NCBI GenBank assembly: GCA_947591315.1
Contig: CANQDD010000002.1
Location: 89,814-153,813, forward strand
From: an uncultured Clostridia bacterium
GTDB taxonomy: Bacteria; Bacillota; Clostridia; UBA1381
Length of the DNA stretch: 64,000 nt
Direction of reading: 5' to 3'
Shown: positions 26,301 through 36,600 of the stretch, one piece after another
How positions within the stretch are numbered: position 1 is the first letter of the stretch
Layout of the letters: each line of letters opens with the position of its first letter
Notes under the pieces: model-generated
Told to the model about the DNA's origin: nothing
Database searches by the model: none
The model's input: only the letters and a program-made list of their open reading frames with translations
Position numbers and translations under genes: made by a program

Positions 26301-27684
26301 CGGCGTAAATTATGAGCGCAATGATACAAGCTATACAATAACTGTAACCGTGCCGGCGAATGTTACGGCGCGCATAGAGCTTCCCAACATTGGTGAGGGA
26401 ACGTATAAGAGGAACGGCGAGGAAGTCGAGCGCGTTATGACGGTCGGCAGCGGTACATACGAATTTGTTTTCGACGGAACGATAACACCGCCGGAAAAGA
26501 TAGAATACAGAACTCCCGCGCCGAACGGAATATTCGGTTCGGACGATCCAGACACAAGCACATATACATGGACAATAGGAAATTCCACCGATAATCTCCC
26601 GACATACAGTGACACAAACAACTATGCCGACCTTACGATAGGTCTCGGTACGGGTGACTCGCTGTCGGAATATGAGGGCATTAAATTCGGCGGCACGGCA
26701 GTTCCGGATAGCGGCCCGGTTACAAACAGATATTTGCTTGTCGAGCCGAAGCGTGACGGTACGTTCACAATAAATGTGACAGGCGGTGGCACAAGTAATA
26801 ACAGAGTGTATTATTATGACTTTAATAATTCAAATGTTGACCTGACACAATGCACAAAGACAAACGGTACGATTGCAAAGAACATTGATCCAAACGTGCC
26901 GACCGATGTTACAATAGACATGAAAGCGGGACACAAATATGTTGTCTACCCATATACAAATAAAGGTGGCGGTACAATATCGGCTATTTCATATAAATAT
27001 ACCGATACCGGTTCGGAGGACAACATCTCAAATACGGAAATAAAGGTAAAGGACAGCGCGCAATATGTATTATCGGCAGATAATAACAGCCATACAATAA
27101 CGGCTGTACTCGGAGCGTCAGGCAATGATATAATGAACGACATAGAGCCGCTTATATCCGGTTCAAGTCTGGCATTCGAGGTGAGCGCGGACGGTAAAAT
27201 ACTTACGGTAACAGCGCTGGACGGCAGAACCGCGGTGGAATACACAATATTATATGCCAAGACATGGGATTTCTCAACATTTACCGATGAGGTTAAAATG
27301 ACGATGGACGGCATAGCAGTGCCCGATTACGATGGACTTAAAATTTCGTTGGCAGGAAACGGAAATGACACTGACCATGACAAGATAACCACTGACGGAG
27401 TATATTGGCGTGGCGGCGCGTCAGATGGCAACAGCGTAAGATACATAGCTTATACTCCCGACAAGGACGGAACGCTTATGGCGACGGGTAAATTAAATTC
27501 AAGCGGCGGGCGCTGGGGAATATCCAACTCGCTCGATGTAAGCTCGTTTAAAGCCGACAGCAGTAGCTCGACGAGTACGTCCGAAACAACAGTTTCACTC
27601 CACTGCAATGCGGGAACGACTTACTATATCATGCCAAAAGCAAAATCGGCATCGGTTTATTCAATCTCATATATTTCTGATTGA
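23365..27684 (+). CDS. Secreted multidomain alpha-L-rhamnosidase, GH78
   Basis: This 1439-aa enzyme has a signal peptide (about 1-28). A GH78 N-terminal fibronectin-like domain follows, interrupted at about 112-210 by a beta-rich module ending KLFVWDSAEHIMPL. Next come the Bac_rhamnosid N/jelly-roll part (about 235-420), the (alpha/alpha)6 catalytic domain (about 580-960, with DTPTREKGQFTDD holding the acidic catalytic residues), a C-terminal beta domain, and about 390 further residues of extra beta domains. GH78 removes terminal alpha-L-rhamnose from pectin (RG-I), glycosides or gums. ATG 23365 is chosen because GGAAAGGA lies between it and an upstream TTG. It is divergent from an AraC gene. 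Confidence 0.93.
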   Translation: MKPKKITVFLTVIAIFLSGINGLCVFARDDGGTVELPPTGLLTNELESPLNVEEPTFGWIVNSEGENVVQTAYEIVVTDDITGDTVWDSGKVKSSRQSYVPYGTESEAEPSNDWAVSLSDAVIDRNVLTQVTVSANEDIDGAAVFAAAYSQNSALAGVALKTVEEKTSGASETITFDDGITIPENGSVKLFVWDSAEHIMPLSAVYEPLSDNTDGNDVISRQLEAGHPYSWKVKTWTKSENSAETESDFSDTAHFATGLRSADEWNAKWISDGSGGAEANVGTYDHYWYVGTSTRLNGNVKAAYAYISGLQDYDLYVNDTEIGRGQSFDYASESRYQGWDITDAVKKDENQINVGALIRTYGGGQGRAAVDAGFLAHINIFYTDGTVQTVVTDNTWKVSGNTPFAAGRTKRNGEGDFVEKYDAQKAINFTGNNFDDSSWTAATEITADKIPTDTPIAELSKPTAEIVNPVSVTRLSDGTTIADFGKVIPARPHIEFANGTAGTQIAIYGGYVLTADGKVDTSKYASQSTDMRWVYTQTTGAQTYDAWDHLAFRYLQIPNCGENLTTETIAAKIVHTNVPEERDSTFVTSNDTLNKVYEMMKRSSLYGIQNEFVDTPTREKGQFTDDARNISEAAMATQFEREATRKALNQFMASADRYWTNEDGTPMGRYNSVYPNVDGKRDIPEYSVNFPQFVWNYYINTGDKAMLEKAYPYIKATANYISENIGSSGLVEQLAGGDSNPNQYQYGIVDWPAAGRFGYDWSNCKNGAFTTVNMLSKHAFDVVALAAEELGKTADASDMEGRSKNLKSAINEQLINSDGLYCDGLTSSGTQSAHVSQHANSYALAFDIADGETKKAAADYAASLGMKQGPMTADLLVKGLFNGRKDTAALKLLTEPNDYGWAKEISNGYTFTFESWEADSLANEDSQSHSWGATAASDILKNLAGVTVTKAGAEEVKIAPAYVDLTNLDAQVSTERGKVGVNYERNDTSYTITVTVPANVTARIELPNIGEGTYKRNGEEVERVMTVGSGTYEFVFDGTITPPEKIEYRTPAPNGIFGSDDPDTSTYTWTIGNSTDNLPTYSDTNNYADLTIGLGTGDSLSEYEGIKFGGTAVPDSGPVTNRYLLVEPKRDGTFTINVTGGGTSNNRVYYYDFNNSNVDLTQCTKTNGTIAKNIDPNVPTDVTIDMKAGHKYVVYPYTNKGGGTISAISYKYTDTGSEDNISNTEIKVKDSAQYVLSADNNSHTITAVLGASGNDIMNDIEPLISGSSLAFEVSADGKILTVTALDGRTAVEYTILYAKTWDFSTFTDEVKMTMDGIAVPDYDGLKISLAGNGNDTDHDKITTDGVYWRGGASDGNSVRYIAYTPDKDGTLMATGKLNSSGGRWGISNSLDVSSFKADSSSSTSTSETTVSLHCNAGTTYYIMPKAKSASVYSISYISD

Positions 27685-27693
27685 TTAAAATAT

Positions 27694-27747
27694 AAAAACA
27701 CGGTACACGTTTTCTATTTCCTCTCTTCTCTTGTGTACCGTGTTTTT
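27694..27747 (+). terminator. Terminator after GH78
   Basis: A long perfect stem (AAACACGGTACAC ... GTGTACCGTGTTT) is followed by a T-run. The loop is pyrimidine-rich. Confidence 0.85.
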
Positions 27748-27759
27748 GTTTTTAATTTT

Positions 27760-28095
27760 ACCGTCCTGTTCATCACGCTGCTTACGTTGACCATGCTGTT
27801 CGTCGGCTTGTCGGCGTTTCTGATCCAAATCCTTGCGGATGGATTTCCGTGTATGCGGCGTATATTTGCCGAGTTCCATATCAATTTCATCTTTAGCGGC
27901 TTTCAGTAAATCATAGTTACTGCGATAGCCGTACTGTTGTTGGATTTTCGTCCATAGCGATTTCATCGTATCGCGGGAATTGCTCCGTTCTTCTTGAACG
28001 GCAGGCATATCTTCGGGCGAAATGTCGGCAATGGTCGCTTTGAAATCAGATATATCCGATTTAATCTGCTCGGCAAGCTGCAAATTGCGCGCTGA
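27760..28095 (-). pseudogene. Remnant of a mobile-element protein (relaxase-like C-terminal coiled coil)
   Basis: A minus-strand frame of about 110 codons encodes a charged coiled-coil end (KYTPHTRKSIRKDLDQKRR) that is cut at both sides: the 3' end runs into the GH78 terminator and no good start is present. A second, more decayed copy of the same segment lies at 40065..40195. This kind of basic tail is seen at the ends of conjugative relaxases and related mobilisation proteins, so I read it as a fragment of an integrative element. The family assignment is tentative. Confidence 0.5.
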
Positions 28096-28375
28096 TATAA
28101 TTTTAAGAGATGGGATGATGAGAGAGGATTATCTGAAACAGCACAATCCGGGGCTTTGGAACAGACTCATGCTCTGTGGGGAACTGACAGAACATCTGAA
28201 CGAGATCGACAAGACGGCGCGGGAACGGATAGAACGGATGATGCCGGAACTGATGAAGTCAGCAGGAGTGACAGAAGAACCAAAACGAATGAACCCTCTC
28301 AAATGGGTGGGCTTAGTCAATGCTTGTAAATCGCAGGCGGAGGAGATTGTATTCGCGGAATTAGTGTACTGTTGA
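28095..28375 (+). pseudogene. tnpV: TnpV-like transposon protein, 5'-truncated
   Basis: About 90 codons match the C-terminal part of TnpV, the small protein found in Tn4451-type and other clostridial elements: MMREDYLKQHNPGLWNRLML, then a HLNEIDKTARER helix and the end AEEIVFAELVY. The usual N-terminal 25-30 residues are missing and replaced by sequence belonging to the opposite-strand fragment, so the gene is broken. It marks an old mobile-element scar between GH78 and the SLH protein. Confidence 0.75.
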
Positions 28376-28404
28376 ACTAAATAACAAATTTATTCATATC
28401 GCAT

Positions 28405-28457
28405 AAAAAAGAGCGTAATATTATGTGTTATAAATTCACATAATATTACGCTTTTTC
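28405..28457. terminator. Strong bidirectional terminator
   Basis: A 15-bp perfect stem (GCGTAATATTATGTG / CACATAATATTACGC, 28413-28451) is flanked by an A-run on the left and a T-run on the right. It ends the SLH gene on the minus strand and could also stop plus-strand readthrough. Confidence 0.88.
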
Positions 28458-28488
28458 TGTTATTTACTCTGATTATATATATCAAATA

Positions 28489-30111
28489 TCAATCGCGATT
28501 ATCTTTAAATGCGTCAAGCCTTGTCCGCACGTTCTTCTCAAGATTGCGATAGAAGAATTGATAGTCGTAAAGGTGGTACACTCCGCTGCCGAACACATCG
28601 AGTCCCGGAGGATATTCCTCGGGCGTGACGTCGGTGACCTTCAGCGCGCCGCGCACATCGTCGATATATGCTCCGGTCAGGGCGGGTTCTTCGTTTTTGA
28701 TGTTTCCGCCGTAATCGGTGAAGCACGAGCCAAGATCAAGGCTCTTATCAGCGGGAGTGCCATCGGTTTTCCAGTTAAGCGGATTTATCGAGAGGGACTT
28801 TGTGCCCTTCGGTATTATTATAGAATCGTCAACATCGGGAGCCTCGCATGTGAACGCGATTATAACTCCGGTGTCGTTTTCGTCCTCAGCGGGTTTAAGC
28901 TGCGGGTATTTTTTTGTCTCGTCCTCGGTGAGCCTCCAGCCTATGGCGTAGCACGCCACAAGTTGATCCCGGGCAGATTTGTCCGCGAAATAATCTCTCA
29001 CAAGTCTTATGCACATATCTCCGCCCTGCGAGAATCCCGCAAGTATTATCGGACGACCGCCGTTCACGTTTTCGTAATAATATTCAAACGCGTCTTTTAT
29101 ATCTTCGTAAGCGGACGCGAGATATTTTTCTCTTTCGCTCTCATCCATGGTGTAGACTTCAAGGCCGACCTGCCGATAATACGGAGCAAAAAATCGGCTG
29201 TCGTCGTCATATATTCCCTTTTCCATATTGATCGCGCCCAGGAAGTTCGATTTGGTTTTCTCGTCCGAAAGGCTCATGTTGCCGCCGTCCATGTAAACCG
29301 TCGGGCAAACAAAGAACACATCGGCGGTCTTGTCGGTATCACCGCTTTCAAAATACGCCCAGTTTGCAGCGTCGGAGTAGTCGACCGCGGTGCTTTGCGG
29401 CTCGAGCCGAGCGAGTATCGCCGCAAACTCGGCGCGGGTTATGCTCGCCGCGGGAGCAAGACTGCCGTCGGGATAGCCGTTTATCACTCCCGCTCCGAAT
29501 GCCCACTGTATCGCGGACACGGCATATTCGCTGATCTCAGCTACATCGGTGAAGCCCGATATGTCCGTGCTCTCGCCCTGCGAAACATCCGCGCCATTAT
29601 ATCGCGCATATCTGTAGAGTATCGCCGCGGTCTGCTCGCGCGTCACGTTTTCTTCCGGTCTGAACGTGCCATCCTCAAAGCCTGTCACTATGCCGTTTTC
29701 GGCCGCCCATGCGACATGCGGAGCGTAGTAAGCGTCCGCGTCAACGTCCGTAAACGGTGACGCAGCGCCGGAAACAGCTCCCGACATATGTCCTATAATT
29801 GTTGCCAGCATTCCGCGCGTAAGCGTCATATTCGGACCAAATTCCGTATCGCCCACGCCTTTTACAATACCTTTGTTATACGCTTCGCAAACCGCGTTAT
29901 AGTACCAGTCCGAGGGGCTGACGTCGGCAAACGGCAGTCCGCTTCCCGACGGTTGGTTTATGTCGGGTGTTTGAGGCTCGCTTGTCTGCGTCGCGGCTAT
30001 GGCGGTGATTTTTGTTCCATCCTCCGAAGCGGCAAAAGCTCCCACGGGAACAAGCGATACCGCCATGACCGCCGAGATAACACATGATAAAATTTTCTTA
30101 AAGCGCCTCAT
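28489..30111 (-). CDS. SLH-anchored surface protein with DUF3089 hydrolase domain
   Basis: This 540-aa secreted protein has a signal peptide (about 1-27) and three S-layer homology domains (about 58-245: FADVSPSDWYYNAV, FTDVDADAYYAPHV, FTDVAEISEYAVSA), which bind the cell-wall secondary polymer. A C-terminal alpha/beta-hydrolase-like DUF3089 domain follows (about 250-540). The nucleophile elbow GFSQGG (about 370) and the opening VFFVCPTVYMDG are typical of DUF3089. The substrate of this family is not established; an esterase is likely. The ribosome site GGGGGT precedes the ATG. It is divergent from the S8 protease gene. Confidence 0.88.
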   Translation of the reverse strand: MRRFKKILSCVISAVMAVSLVPVGAFAASEDGTKITAIAATQTSEPQTPDINQPSGSGLPFADVSPSDWYYNAVCEAYNKGIVKGVGDTEFGPNMTLTRGMLATIIGHMSGAVSGAASPFTDVDADAYYAPHVAWAAENGIVTGFEDGTFRPEENVTREQTAAILYRYARYNGADVSQGESTDISGFTDVAEISEYAVSAIQWAFGAGVINGYPDGSLAPAASITRAEFAAILARLEPQSTAVDYSDAANWAYFESGDTDKTADVFFVCPTVYMDGGNMSLSDEKTKSNFLGAINMEKGIYDDDSRFFAPYYRQVGLEVYTMDESEREKYLASAYEDIKDAFEYYYENVNGGRPIILAGFSQGGDMCIRLVRDYFADKSARDQLVACYAIGWRLTEDETKKYPQLKPAEDENDTGVIIAFTCEAPDVDDSIIIPKGTKSLSINPLNWKTDGTPADKSLDLGSCFTDYGGNIKNEEPALTGAYIDDVRGALKVTDVTPEEYPPGLDVFGSGVYHLYDYQFFYRNLEKNVRTRLDAFKDNRD

Positions 30112-30246
30112 AATTTTGACCCCCGTTGTATTATAGATTTATATTAACTGCTTAAAAACATAATACCGTAACAATTATATCACAACTCTCGGAAAATTTC
30201 AAATTTGTTTGCGCTCGCAAACATGAGTTATTTCGCAAAAGCGGAA

Positions 30247-30275
30247 TAGACAGCAGCAAAGTTTTGTGTTATAAT
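30247..30275 (+). promoter_or_regulatory. Promoter of the S8 protease gene
   Basis: TAGACA (30247-30252) and TATAAT (30270-30275) have a 17-base spacer, 31 bases before the ATG. Confidence 0.72.
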
Positions 30276-30306
30276 ATACACGATAAATTCTGAAGGGACG
30301 GATATT

Positions 30307-33300
30307 ATGCATAAAAAAATAACTTCGGCAATTTTGTCGGCGCTGCTGCTTTTCGGAGCGGTAAATATGCCCATGTTGGCAGAGGACGAAAAAGTTACGC
30401 TTATAGTCGAGACCGAGGGCGCTCCGCTTCTCGGAACCAAAGACGCCGCTTTGATGGGCGCGTCAAAGTTTTTAAAAACCGACGAAGCAAAGGATACCGA
30501 GGCGCGGCTTTTGAGCGCGCAGGACAAGGTCAAGTCGGCGGTCAAAAGACGCTCGGGTGCGGACGCGGACAAAGGCTTTACCTACACAAGCGTTTTTAAC
30601 GGATTTTCAATGGAGGCACGCGAGAGCGACATTGAAACAATAAAGTCAATCGACGGCGTCAAAAACGTGTATATATCCGAAGCGGTCGAATTTCCCGTTC
30701 AGCCCGCCTCGGACGGAGAAAGCGCGCCCGGCTTCGGCGCGCAGATGATGAACGCGCAGGCGATGTATGACAACGGCTATAACGGCAGCGGGCAAGCCGT
30801 GGCGATCATAGACGCGGGATTTGATGTCGTTCACGAATTTTTCTCATCGACCGCGGAAGACCCGAGATTGTCTAAAAGCTATGTAAAAGATCTTATCGAA
30901 AATAACGAGCTTAATGCGAAGGCTGAGGCAAATCAGGTTTATAAAAACGCGAAGATTCCGTTCGCCTATGATTACGGCGACAATGACGCGGATGTGTATT
31001 ACCCTCAGCTGTCGCACGGCACTCATGTAGCGGGCATCGCGGCGGGCAAGAACGGTGTGTTTGAGGGAACGACATTCTCCGGCGTCGCGCCCGAGGCTCA
31101 GCTCGTCTTGATGAAAATTGCCGACTCGGAAGGCAGCACATATAACTCCATTATCCTCGCCGCGATGGACGACGCGGCTAAAATGGATGTGTGCGCGGTC
31201 AATATAAGCTTGGGCACATCGCTGGCGGATTCCCCGATGTACACGACCGCCTGCGATAACCTGAAAAACGCGGGAATTGCGGTCATCAGCGCCGCCGGAA
31301 ATGATGACAGATACGACGAGACCGCCGAAAACCCCGATTACAGCTATAGTGAATATCCGGCAATCTGCTCAGCATCGACCACGGTCGCGTCGTGCGACAC
31401 GGACAAGAGATGGCTCATAGGCGGCGGAATAACACTCGCCGACGGAGAGAAGATCGTCGTTGACCAGTCTGTATACAGCGAGCTGTTTTTCAAAAAATTC
31501 TCGGATAAATTTTATGACTATGTGTATGTGGGCAGCGAGATAACTCCGCCCGAGGATGTTGTGAAAGGAAAAATCGTTATCTCTGTTTTGAACAGCGGAA
31601 TAACAAGCAGGTATCTTTTAGATTGCGGAGCCGTGGGAATGATGTTTGTGGAAAACGACGAGGTCGACGGCAGACTGCATACCGTGAGCGATGAAATACC
31701 GGGGCTGGTGGTGCGCAGATCGTATGGCGAGAAGCTTATAAACGCTGAGGACAAGCGGCTTAAGACCGACGCGGAAATATGCACTCTCTACGGGGAATTC
31801 CCCGACGCGGGAATATCCGATTACAGCAACTGGGCGACCGGTTCAAGTCTTGAGCTAAAGCCCGAGATCGCCGCGCCCGGCGGCAATATTCTGTCGTCGG
31901 TCAACGGTGACGAATACGAAAACAACAGCGGCACGTCTATGGCGGCTCCGCATATAACCGGCGCTATGGCGCTGATGAGCGGATTTGTCGAGGCTGAATA
32001 CCCCGAGGTTGCGGGCGCGGATAAGGTCGCGCTTATGGAAAATATTTTGATGAGCTCGGCGAGCATTATGTTCTCCGACAACGAAAAGACCCTTCCCATA
32101 TCGCCGCGCAAGCAGGGCGCGGGACTTGCGAATTTAGACGATGCGCTGACAATTCCCGTAATCTTAAAGGGCGACAGCGGCAAGTCAAAGCTCAGCCTCG
32201 GCGATATGCTCGGCGATGAGATAACGCTTAACTTCACAGCCGAGAACCTGACCGACAGCGACGTAACCTACGACGATATATCGATTTGCGCGCTTACCGA
32301 CGGATATGAAAGCAAAAACGGCGAAAATATGATCTCTGACTCGGTTCCGCTTGAGATCACCGATGCAGAAGCTCCCGGAAGCGTGACCGTTCCCGCAAAC
32401 GGCAAAACAGAGGTAAGCATAAAAATCACTCTAAACGGCGAGCAGACCGCGGCAAATAAGGAAATATTCACAAACGGCTTTTGGGTGGACGGTTATATAA
32501 CCTTAAGCGCGAAGGACGGTTCGGTGACAAAATCGAGCATGCCCTACACGGGATTTTACGGCGACTGGATATCGTTTGACGCGTTTTCTCCCTCGTATTT
32601 TGAGGAGGGCGGCAGCGCCGCAAACGGTTATATCGGATTTAATTCCAATGTACTCGGCACAAACTTGTTTGTGAGCGGCGACGAGGATAAAAATGAGTAT
32701 GAAAGTGAAAGCTATGTTGGCATATCGAGCCTGACCGACACGGGCTATCAGGTAAGAGTGCGCATGCTGCGCGCCCTCGTTGACACGGCCTTGACCGTCA
32801 AAGACTCGGGCGGCAATGTCGTGTATGAGAAAAAGCGTAACGACGGTCTGTGCCGCAAGATCGAAAGCAATGATTACTTTGAGAATATTTCATTGGATGG
32901 GCTCGGCCTTCCCGAAGGCGACTATACCGCGGTCCTTTCAGGAAAATTCGTGTACGGAGGCAAAAGCAGAACCGAGGAAAAGACGTATAAGTTTTATATC
33001 GACTCCGAGCTGCCTGAGATAAGAGATCCGAGAATTTACGAAGAAAACGGCAAAAAATACGCGTCGTTTAAGGCTAGCGATAACCGCTATCTGATGGGCG
33101 CCATGGCAAATGACGGAAGCAACATGGTGAACTCGGCGGTCAAGGCTCAAAAAGAGGCGGAAATAACGCTTGATATAACAAATCTGAATGAGGAGACACT
33201 TGAATTTTCGGTTTCCGATTATGCCTATAACACGTATGATTTCAAGATTGGCGGGATAGATGCCGAGATAACCGACAGCATTACGGGCGGAGGCAGCGCC

Positions 33301-33546
33301 GCGTTTATAGCGAGCATCGCCAACAACGCCGCCGACGCTGACGCGGATATTATAATGGCGCTATATGACAGCAACGGAGTTATGATTGACGTAGATGTGC
33401 AAAACGCGTTCATAAACAGCGGCGAGAAGCTCTCGCTCGCATTCAGCTTTGAAAGCGCGCCGACCGCAGCCGAGGCCAAGCTGTTCGTCTGGGAGCACGA
33501 CAAACTGACCCCTCTGTGCGCCCCCGTGATATTCACTGAATTTTAA
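30307..33546 (+). CDS. Secreted subtilisin-like S8 serine protease
   Basis: This 1079-aa protease has a signal peptide (about 1-25), an I9-like propeptide (about 28-130) and a subtilase domain with the complete triad: Asp169 (AIIDAGFD), His237 (SHGTHVAGIAAG) and Ser544 (GTSMAAPH). A PA-type insertion fits the long gap before the serine. Fn3-like and other beta domains follow, and the last 90 residues are the module ending KLFVWEHDKLTPL. The architecture recalls lactocepin/C5a-peptidase subtilases, but there is no LPXTG anchor or SLH domain. AAGGGACGG precedes the ATG. It is convergent with the C1 protease gene. Confidence 0.93.
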   Translation: MHKKITSAILSALLLFGAVNMPMLAEDEKVTLIVETEGAPLLGTKDAALMGASKFLKTDEAKDTEARLLSAQDKVKSAVKRRSGADADKGFTYTSVFNGFSMEARESDIETIKSIDGVKNVYISEAVEFPVQPASDGESAPGFGAQMMNAQAMYDNGYNGSGQAVAIIDAGFDVVHEFFSSTAEDPRLSKSYVKDLIENNELNAKAEANQVYKNAKIPFAYDYGDNDADVYYPQLSHGTHVAGIAAGKNGVFEGTTFSGVAPEAQLVLMKIADSEGSTYNSIILAAMDDAAKMDVCAVNISLGTSLADSPMYTTACDNLKNAGIAVISAAGNDDRYDETAENPDYSYSEYPAICSASTTVASCDTDKRWLIGGGITLADGEKIVVDQSVYSELFFKKFSDKFYDYVYVGSEITPPEDVVKGKIVISVLNSGITSRYLLDCGAVGMMFVENDEVDGRLHTVSDEIPGLVVRRSYGEKLINAEDKRLKTDAEICTLYGEFPDAGISDYSNWATGSSLELKPEIAAPGGNILSSVNGDEYENNSGTSMAAPHITGAMALMSGFVEAEYPEVAGADKVALMENILMSSASIMFSDNEKTLPISPRKQGAGLANLDDALTIPVILKGDSGKSKLSLGDMLGDEITLNFTAENLTDSDVTYDDISICALTDGYESKNGENMISDSVPLEITDAEAPGSVTVPANGKTEVSIKITLNGEQTAANKEIFTNGFWVDGYITLSAKDGSVTKSSMPYTGFYGDWISFDAFSPSYFEEGGSAANGYIGFNSNVLGTNLFVSGDEDKNEYESESYVGISSLTDTGYQVRVRMLRALVDTALTVKDSGGNVVYEKKRNDGLCRKIESNDYFENISLDGLGLPEGDYTAVLSGKFVYGGKSRTEEKTYKFYIDSELPEIRDPRIYEENGKKYASFKASDNRYLMGAMANDGSNMVNSAVKAQKEAEITLDITNLNEETLEFSVSDYAYNTYDFKIGGIDAEITDSITGGGSAAFIASIANNAADADADIIMALYDSNGVMIDVDVQNAFINSGEKLSLAFSFESAPTAAEAKLFVWEHDKLTPLCAPVIFTEF

Positions 33547-33555
33547 AACCATTTA

Positions 33556-33582
33556 AGCCGGACGGCACATCGCCGTCCGGCT
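33556..33582. terminator. Hairpin between the convergent protease genes
   Basis: A perfect 11-bp stem (AGCCGGACGGC / GCCGTCCGGCT) with a 5-base loop. T-runs are weak on both sides, but its place just after the S8 stop suits a terminator for either gene. Confidence 0.7.
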
Positions 33583-33588
33583 GCGTTT

Positions 33589-33614
33589 GCAGGGGCGGAT
33601 ATTATCCGCCCGTC
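33589..33614. repeat. REP-like palindromic element, copy 3
   Basis: GCAGGGGCGGATA then TTATCCGCCCGTC. It matches the elements at 9795 and 10246. Confidence 0.6.
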
Positions 33615-33633
33615 TGCCTCGCCCACCTGTGGT

Positions 33634-36600
33634 TTATTCCGCGCGTTCCGCGTCGGAGCAAAGAGGATATATATTTTTCATGCTGCCCCAGAGCATTACC
33701 TTTACCGCTTTACCGTCCGCATTAAAGCCTTCCGGCATCGGTACCGACGCTGCTTTCTCCGCGCCGACGTTTACTTCTTTGATCTTAACGTCCGCAAGCG
33801 CGCCGTTGTCATACGCGGCGAAGATAACAGTGTAATTTCCCTCCGGAGCGGTTACGGCTGCCGCGTTGTTTTCATATGTAATATTAAACGCGCTGTTGGG
33901 ATAGAAGGACAACTTCTTTGCGGCGTGTCCGTCCGCGTCGAGGTAACATCCCCACTTGTCGCCGTCAAATGTCACAACCTCGCCTTCGGATATTGCCGTT
34001 ACTCCTGTAAGGCAGGCGAAGCCTCCCGCATCTCCGTCTGAGGTGAAGGTGCAGCTGTCGTCCATTTCTGTTTTTATAGCGCCTTCAAACGGTCCGTCTA
34101 ACAGATAAATAGCGTAATCATTTGTGGAGTTATCTGCCCTTACTGTGAGAGAGCTGTTGTTTTCGAGCTTGATCCTGCCCTTGTATATTGTGCCGTCATC
34201 ATCGGTAAAATCACCGTTAAGGCGAAGTCCTACGTGAATCACGCCCTTATCTCTGACTGACAAGGCGGTCAGGCTTGAATTGTCCTTTATGACGAGCTCT
34301 CCGACATCACAGCCGATACCCGCACTCTTAAATGTTGTATCGGTGCTTGAGCCGCCTTCCGCCTTAACTTGCGCGCCGCCGCTTATTGTCAGGGAACCAT
34401 TCTCCCATGTCTCTATTCCCTTGCTGTCTTCATATGCGTCTCCGCCGTAGGCGTTGACCTCCGCGTTTGATATGTCGATATTTTTATAGGCGAGTATGCC
34501 GTCTGAGCCTGTTTGCCCGTCCTGTACCGATTCGTCATACGAGGCATTTCCTCCGAAGGCGTTGAGAGTGCCTTTTCCCGTTATTTTCAAGTTGCCTTCG
34601 CAGGCAACGCCAAAGCTGTCGGCGTTTACTGCGTCGCCCGCGATTACCGTAAGAGCGCCATCTATGTCAAGCGTTAAGTCACCTGCCACGCTTATTCCCG
34701 ACGCGCAAATGCTGGCATCGGTTCGCGTAAATCCGGCGGCGGCGCTTTGAATATACGGATATTCGCCCTCGGGAACGTGAAGCGTTGAGCCTGCGCTCAA
34801 ATACAGTCCGTCCTCGTGCGAGGTGACAAAACGGAACTTCGAGGTGAGCGTCAGCTTATTTTGCTCGCATGACGCGCCTGATACTGTGACAGGCTCGGAC
34901 TTTTCACCGGTGTGAAAGTCGTATTTTGAATACAGTGTGCCCGTTTCGCCGTCGAAATAGAGTATCTTGTCACCCTCGGAGACGTCCGCCGTGTTTTTAA
35001 ATTCGATGTGCTTCGCGATATTGCCGTCCGTGTCAACGTAGCTGTTCGTCAATCCGTCCTTTCCGCTTATATACGCAAGTATCTCGCCCTCCTGCGACAT
35101 TGCCGTAACACCGACAAGGTCTGCGCCTGACGCTTTCGTTGTTCCCTCGGCAGTAAATTTGCAGGTGCTGTCCATTTCTACAGGAAGAAACGCGTTTGGA
35201 TAATATGACATACCGACGCTGCGTTCGGAGCCGTCGGCGTTCACTGTGATTGAACTGTTGTTTTCAAGCGTAATGCCGCCGTTATAAATTTTGCCGTCGC
35301 CGCGAGCATCGCCGCAAATCATGATCAAACCGCAGCTGTAGTTTTCCTTTCCTCCCGTCGCTGAAGCGGTAAAATGCGAATTGTTCTTGACTGTAAGATA
35401 GCTCGTTGCGCACGCGTAGCTGTAAAATTGATCGTAAAACTCTCCTTCTCCCCGATTTTCACTGCTTTGAGCCGTGACCGAAGCTCCTTTATCTATTGTC
35501 ACGGAATGCTCCTCGTCGGTCACTATACCATAACTTGCTCCGTGTGCGCTGCCGCCGCTGAAACGCGCTTTGGCAACGGATATGTCCAAATCCCCGTATA
35601 CATATATTCCGATAGAGTCCGCTCTCACGGGTTCCGCCGTCTCGTCGTGCTCCGTGTTTCCGCTCACTGCGATAAGGCTGCCGTCTCCCGTTATTTTGAG
35701 ATTGCCGTCCGAAAGAATGGCGCGGCTCGATGCATCCGTTCCCGTTCCCGATCTCACGGTTAACTCTCCGTCTATATCTATCGTGCTGCCGTCTGCGGCG
35801 AAGATGCCGGTGTACTCATTCAGCGTATCGTCACCCTTAAATCCGTCGGCGGCGCTCACTATCGACGGGTATTCGCCCTCGGGAACATAGAGCGTTGTGT
35901 TACCGTCTATGAACAGTCCGTCCTTAGCCGTCGTCGCAAACTGGAAGTCCGAGGTGAGCGTCAGCGTGTTTCCCTCGCATATCGCCCCGGGGAATTTTAC
36001 CGGCTCGGAAAACTCTTTGGTGTCATAGTCCATCTTCGAGTAAAGCTGACTTGTCGCGCTGTCATAGTAAAGGATATGATCTCTTTCTGCGGCGTCCGCG
36101 ATAACGGTTATCGGAAAGTTATCCGTCGCCCACAAAGCCGCGTCGCTGAAGCTTTCCGCATCTTCAATACCCAAATCTTTTGTATTACCGTCCATGATCG
36201 CCGTCAGTATCGCGTCCAGTTCCGAGCTTTTTTGCTGCCATTGACTTTTATGGTCTTCATCATCGACAGTTTTATACGCTTCAAGAGCGGCTTCGGTTTC
36301 CTCGAGCTTATCCATAAACCCTATGTCTTTAAGACACGTCTCGCTTGTTTCATCATTCAACGCGATTGTATCACTCCAATCAGCCCACTCGGTTTCATTG
36401 TTTTCACCCGTAGTTTTTATAAAGCTTTCGCCCTTGTTCACAACCCCCTTCGCGTATTGACTTGTGGAATTGCATATAGCCGCATCCGCTCTCGCGTAAA
36501 GCTCGGATTTGTACTCCTGGTCTGTAATCTCATATTTGCCTTCAGCGGTCTTGTTGGTCACGACAACGGAAAATTTTGCGTTGGCGGGTATGTAAACGGG

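Noticed and set aside
27685..27759. C-terminal extension of the relaxase-like fragment to 27685
   Set aside because: These codons are the GH78 terminator hairpin read by chance in the same frame.
28558..29760. 400-codon plus-strand frame opposite the SLH gene
   Set aside because: It is the antisense shadow of the SLH/DUF3089 gene, with no ribosome site and no recognisable protein features.
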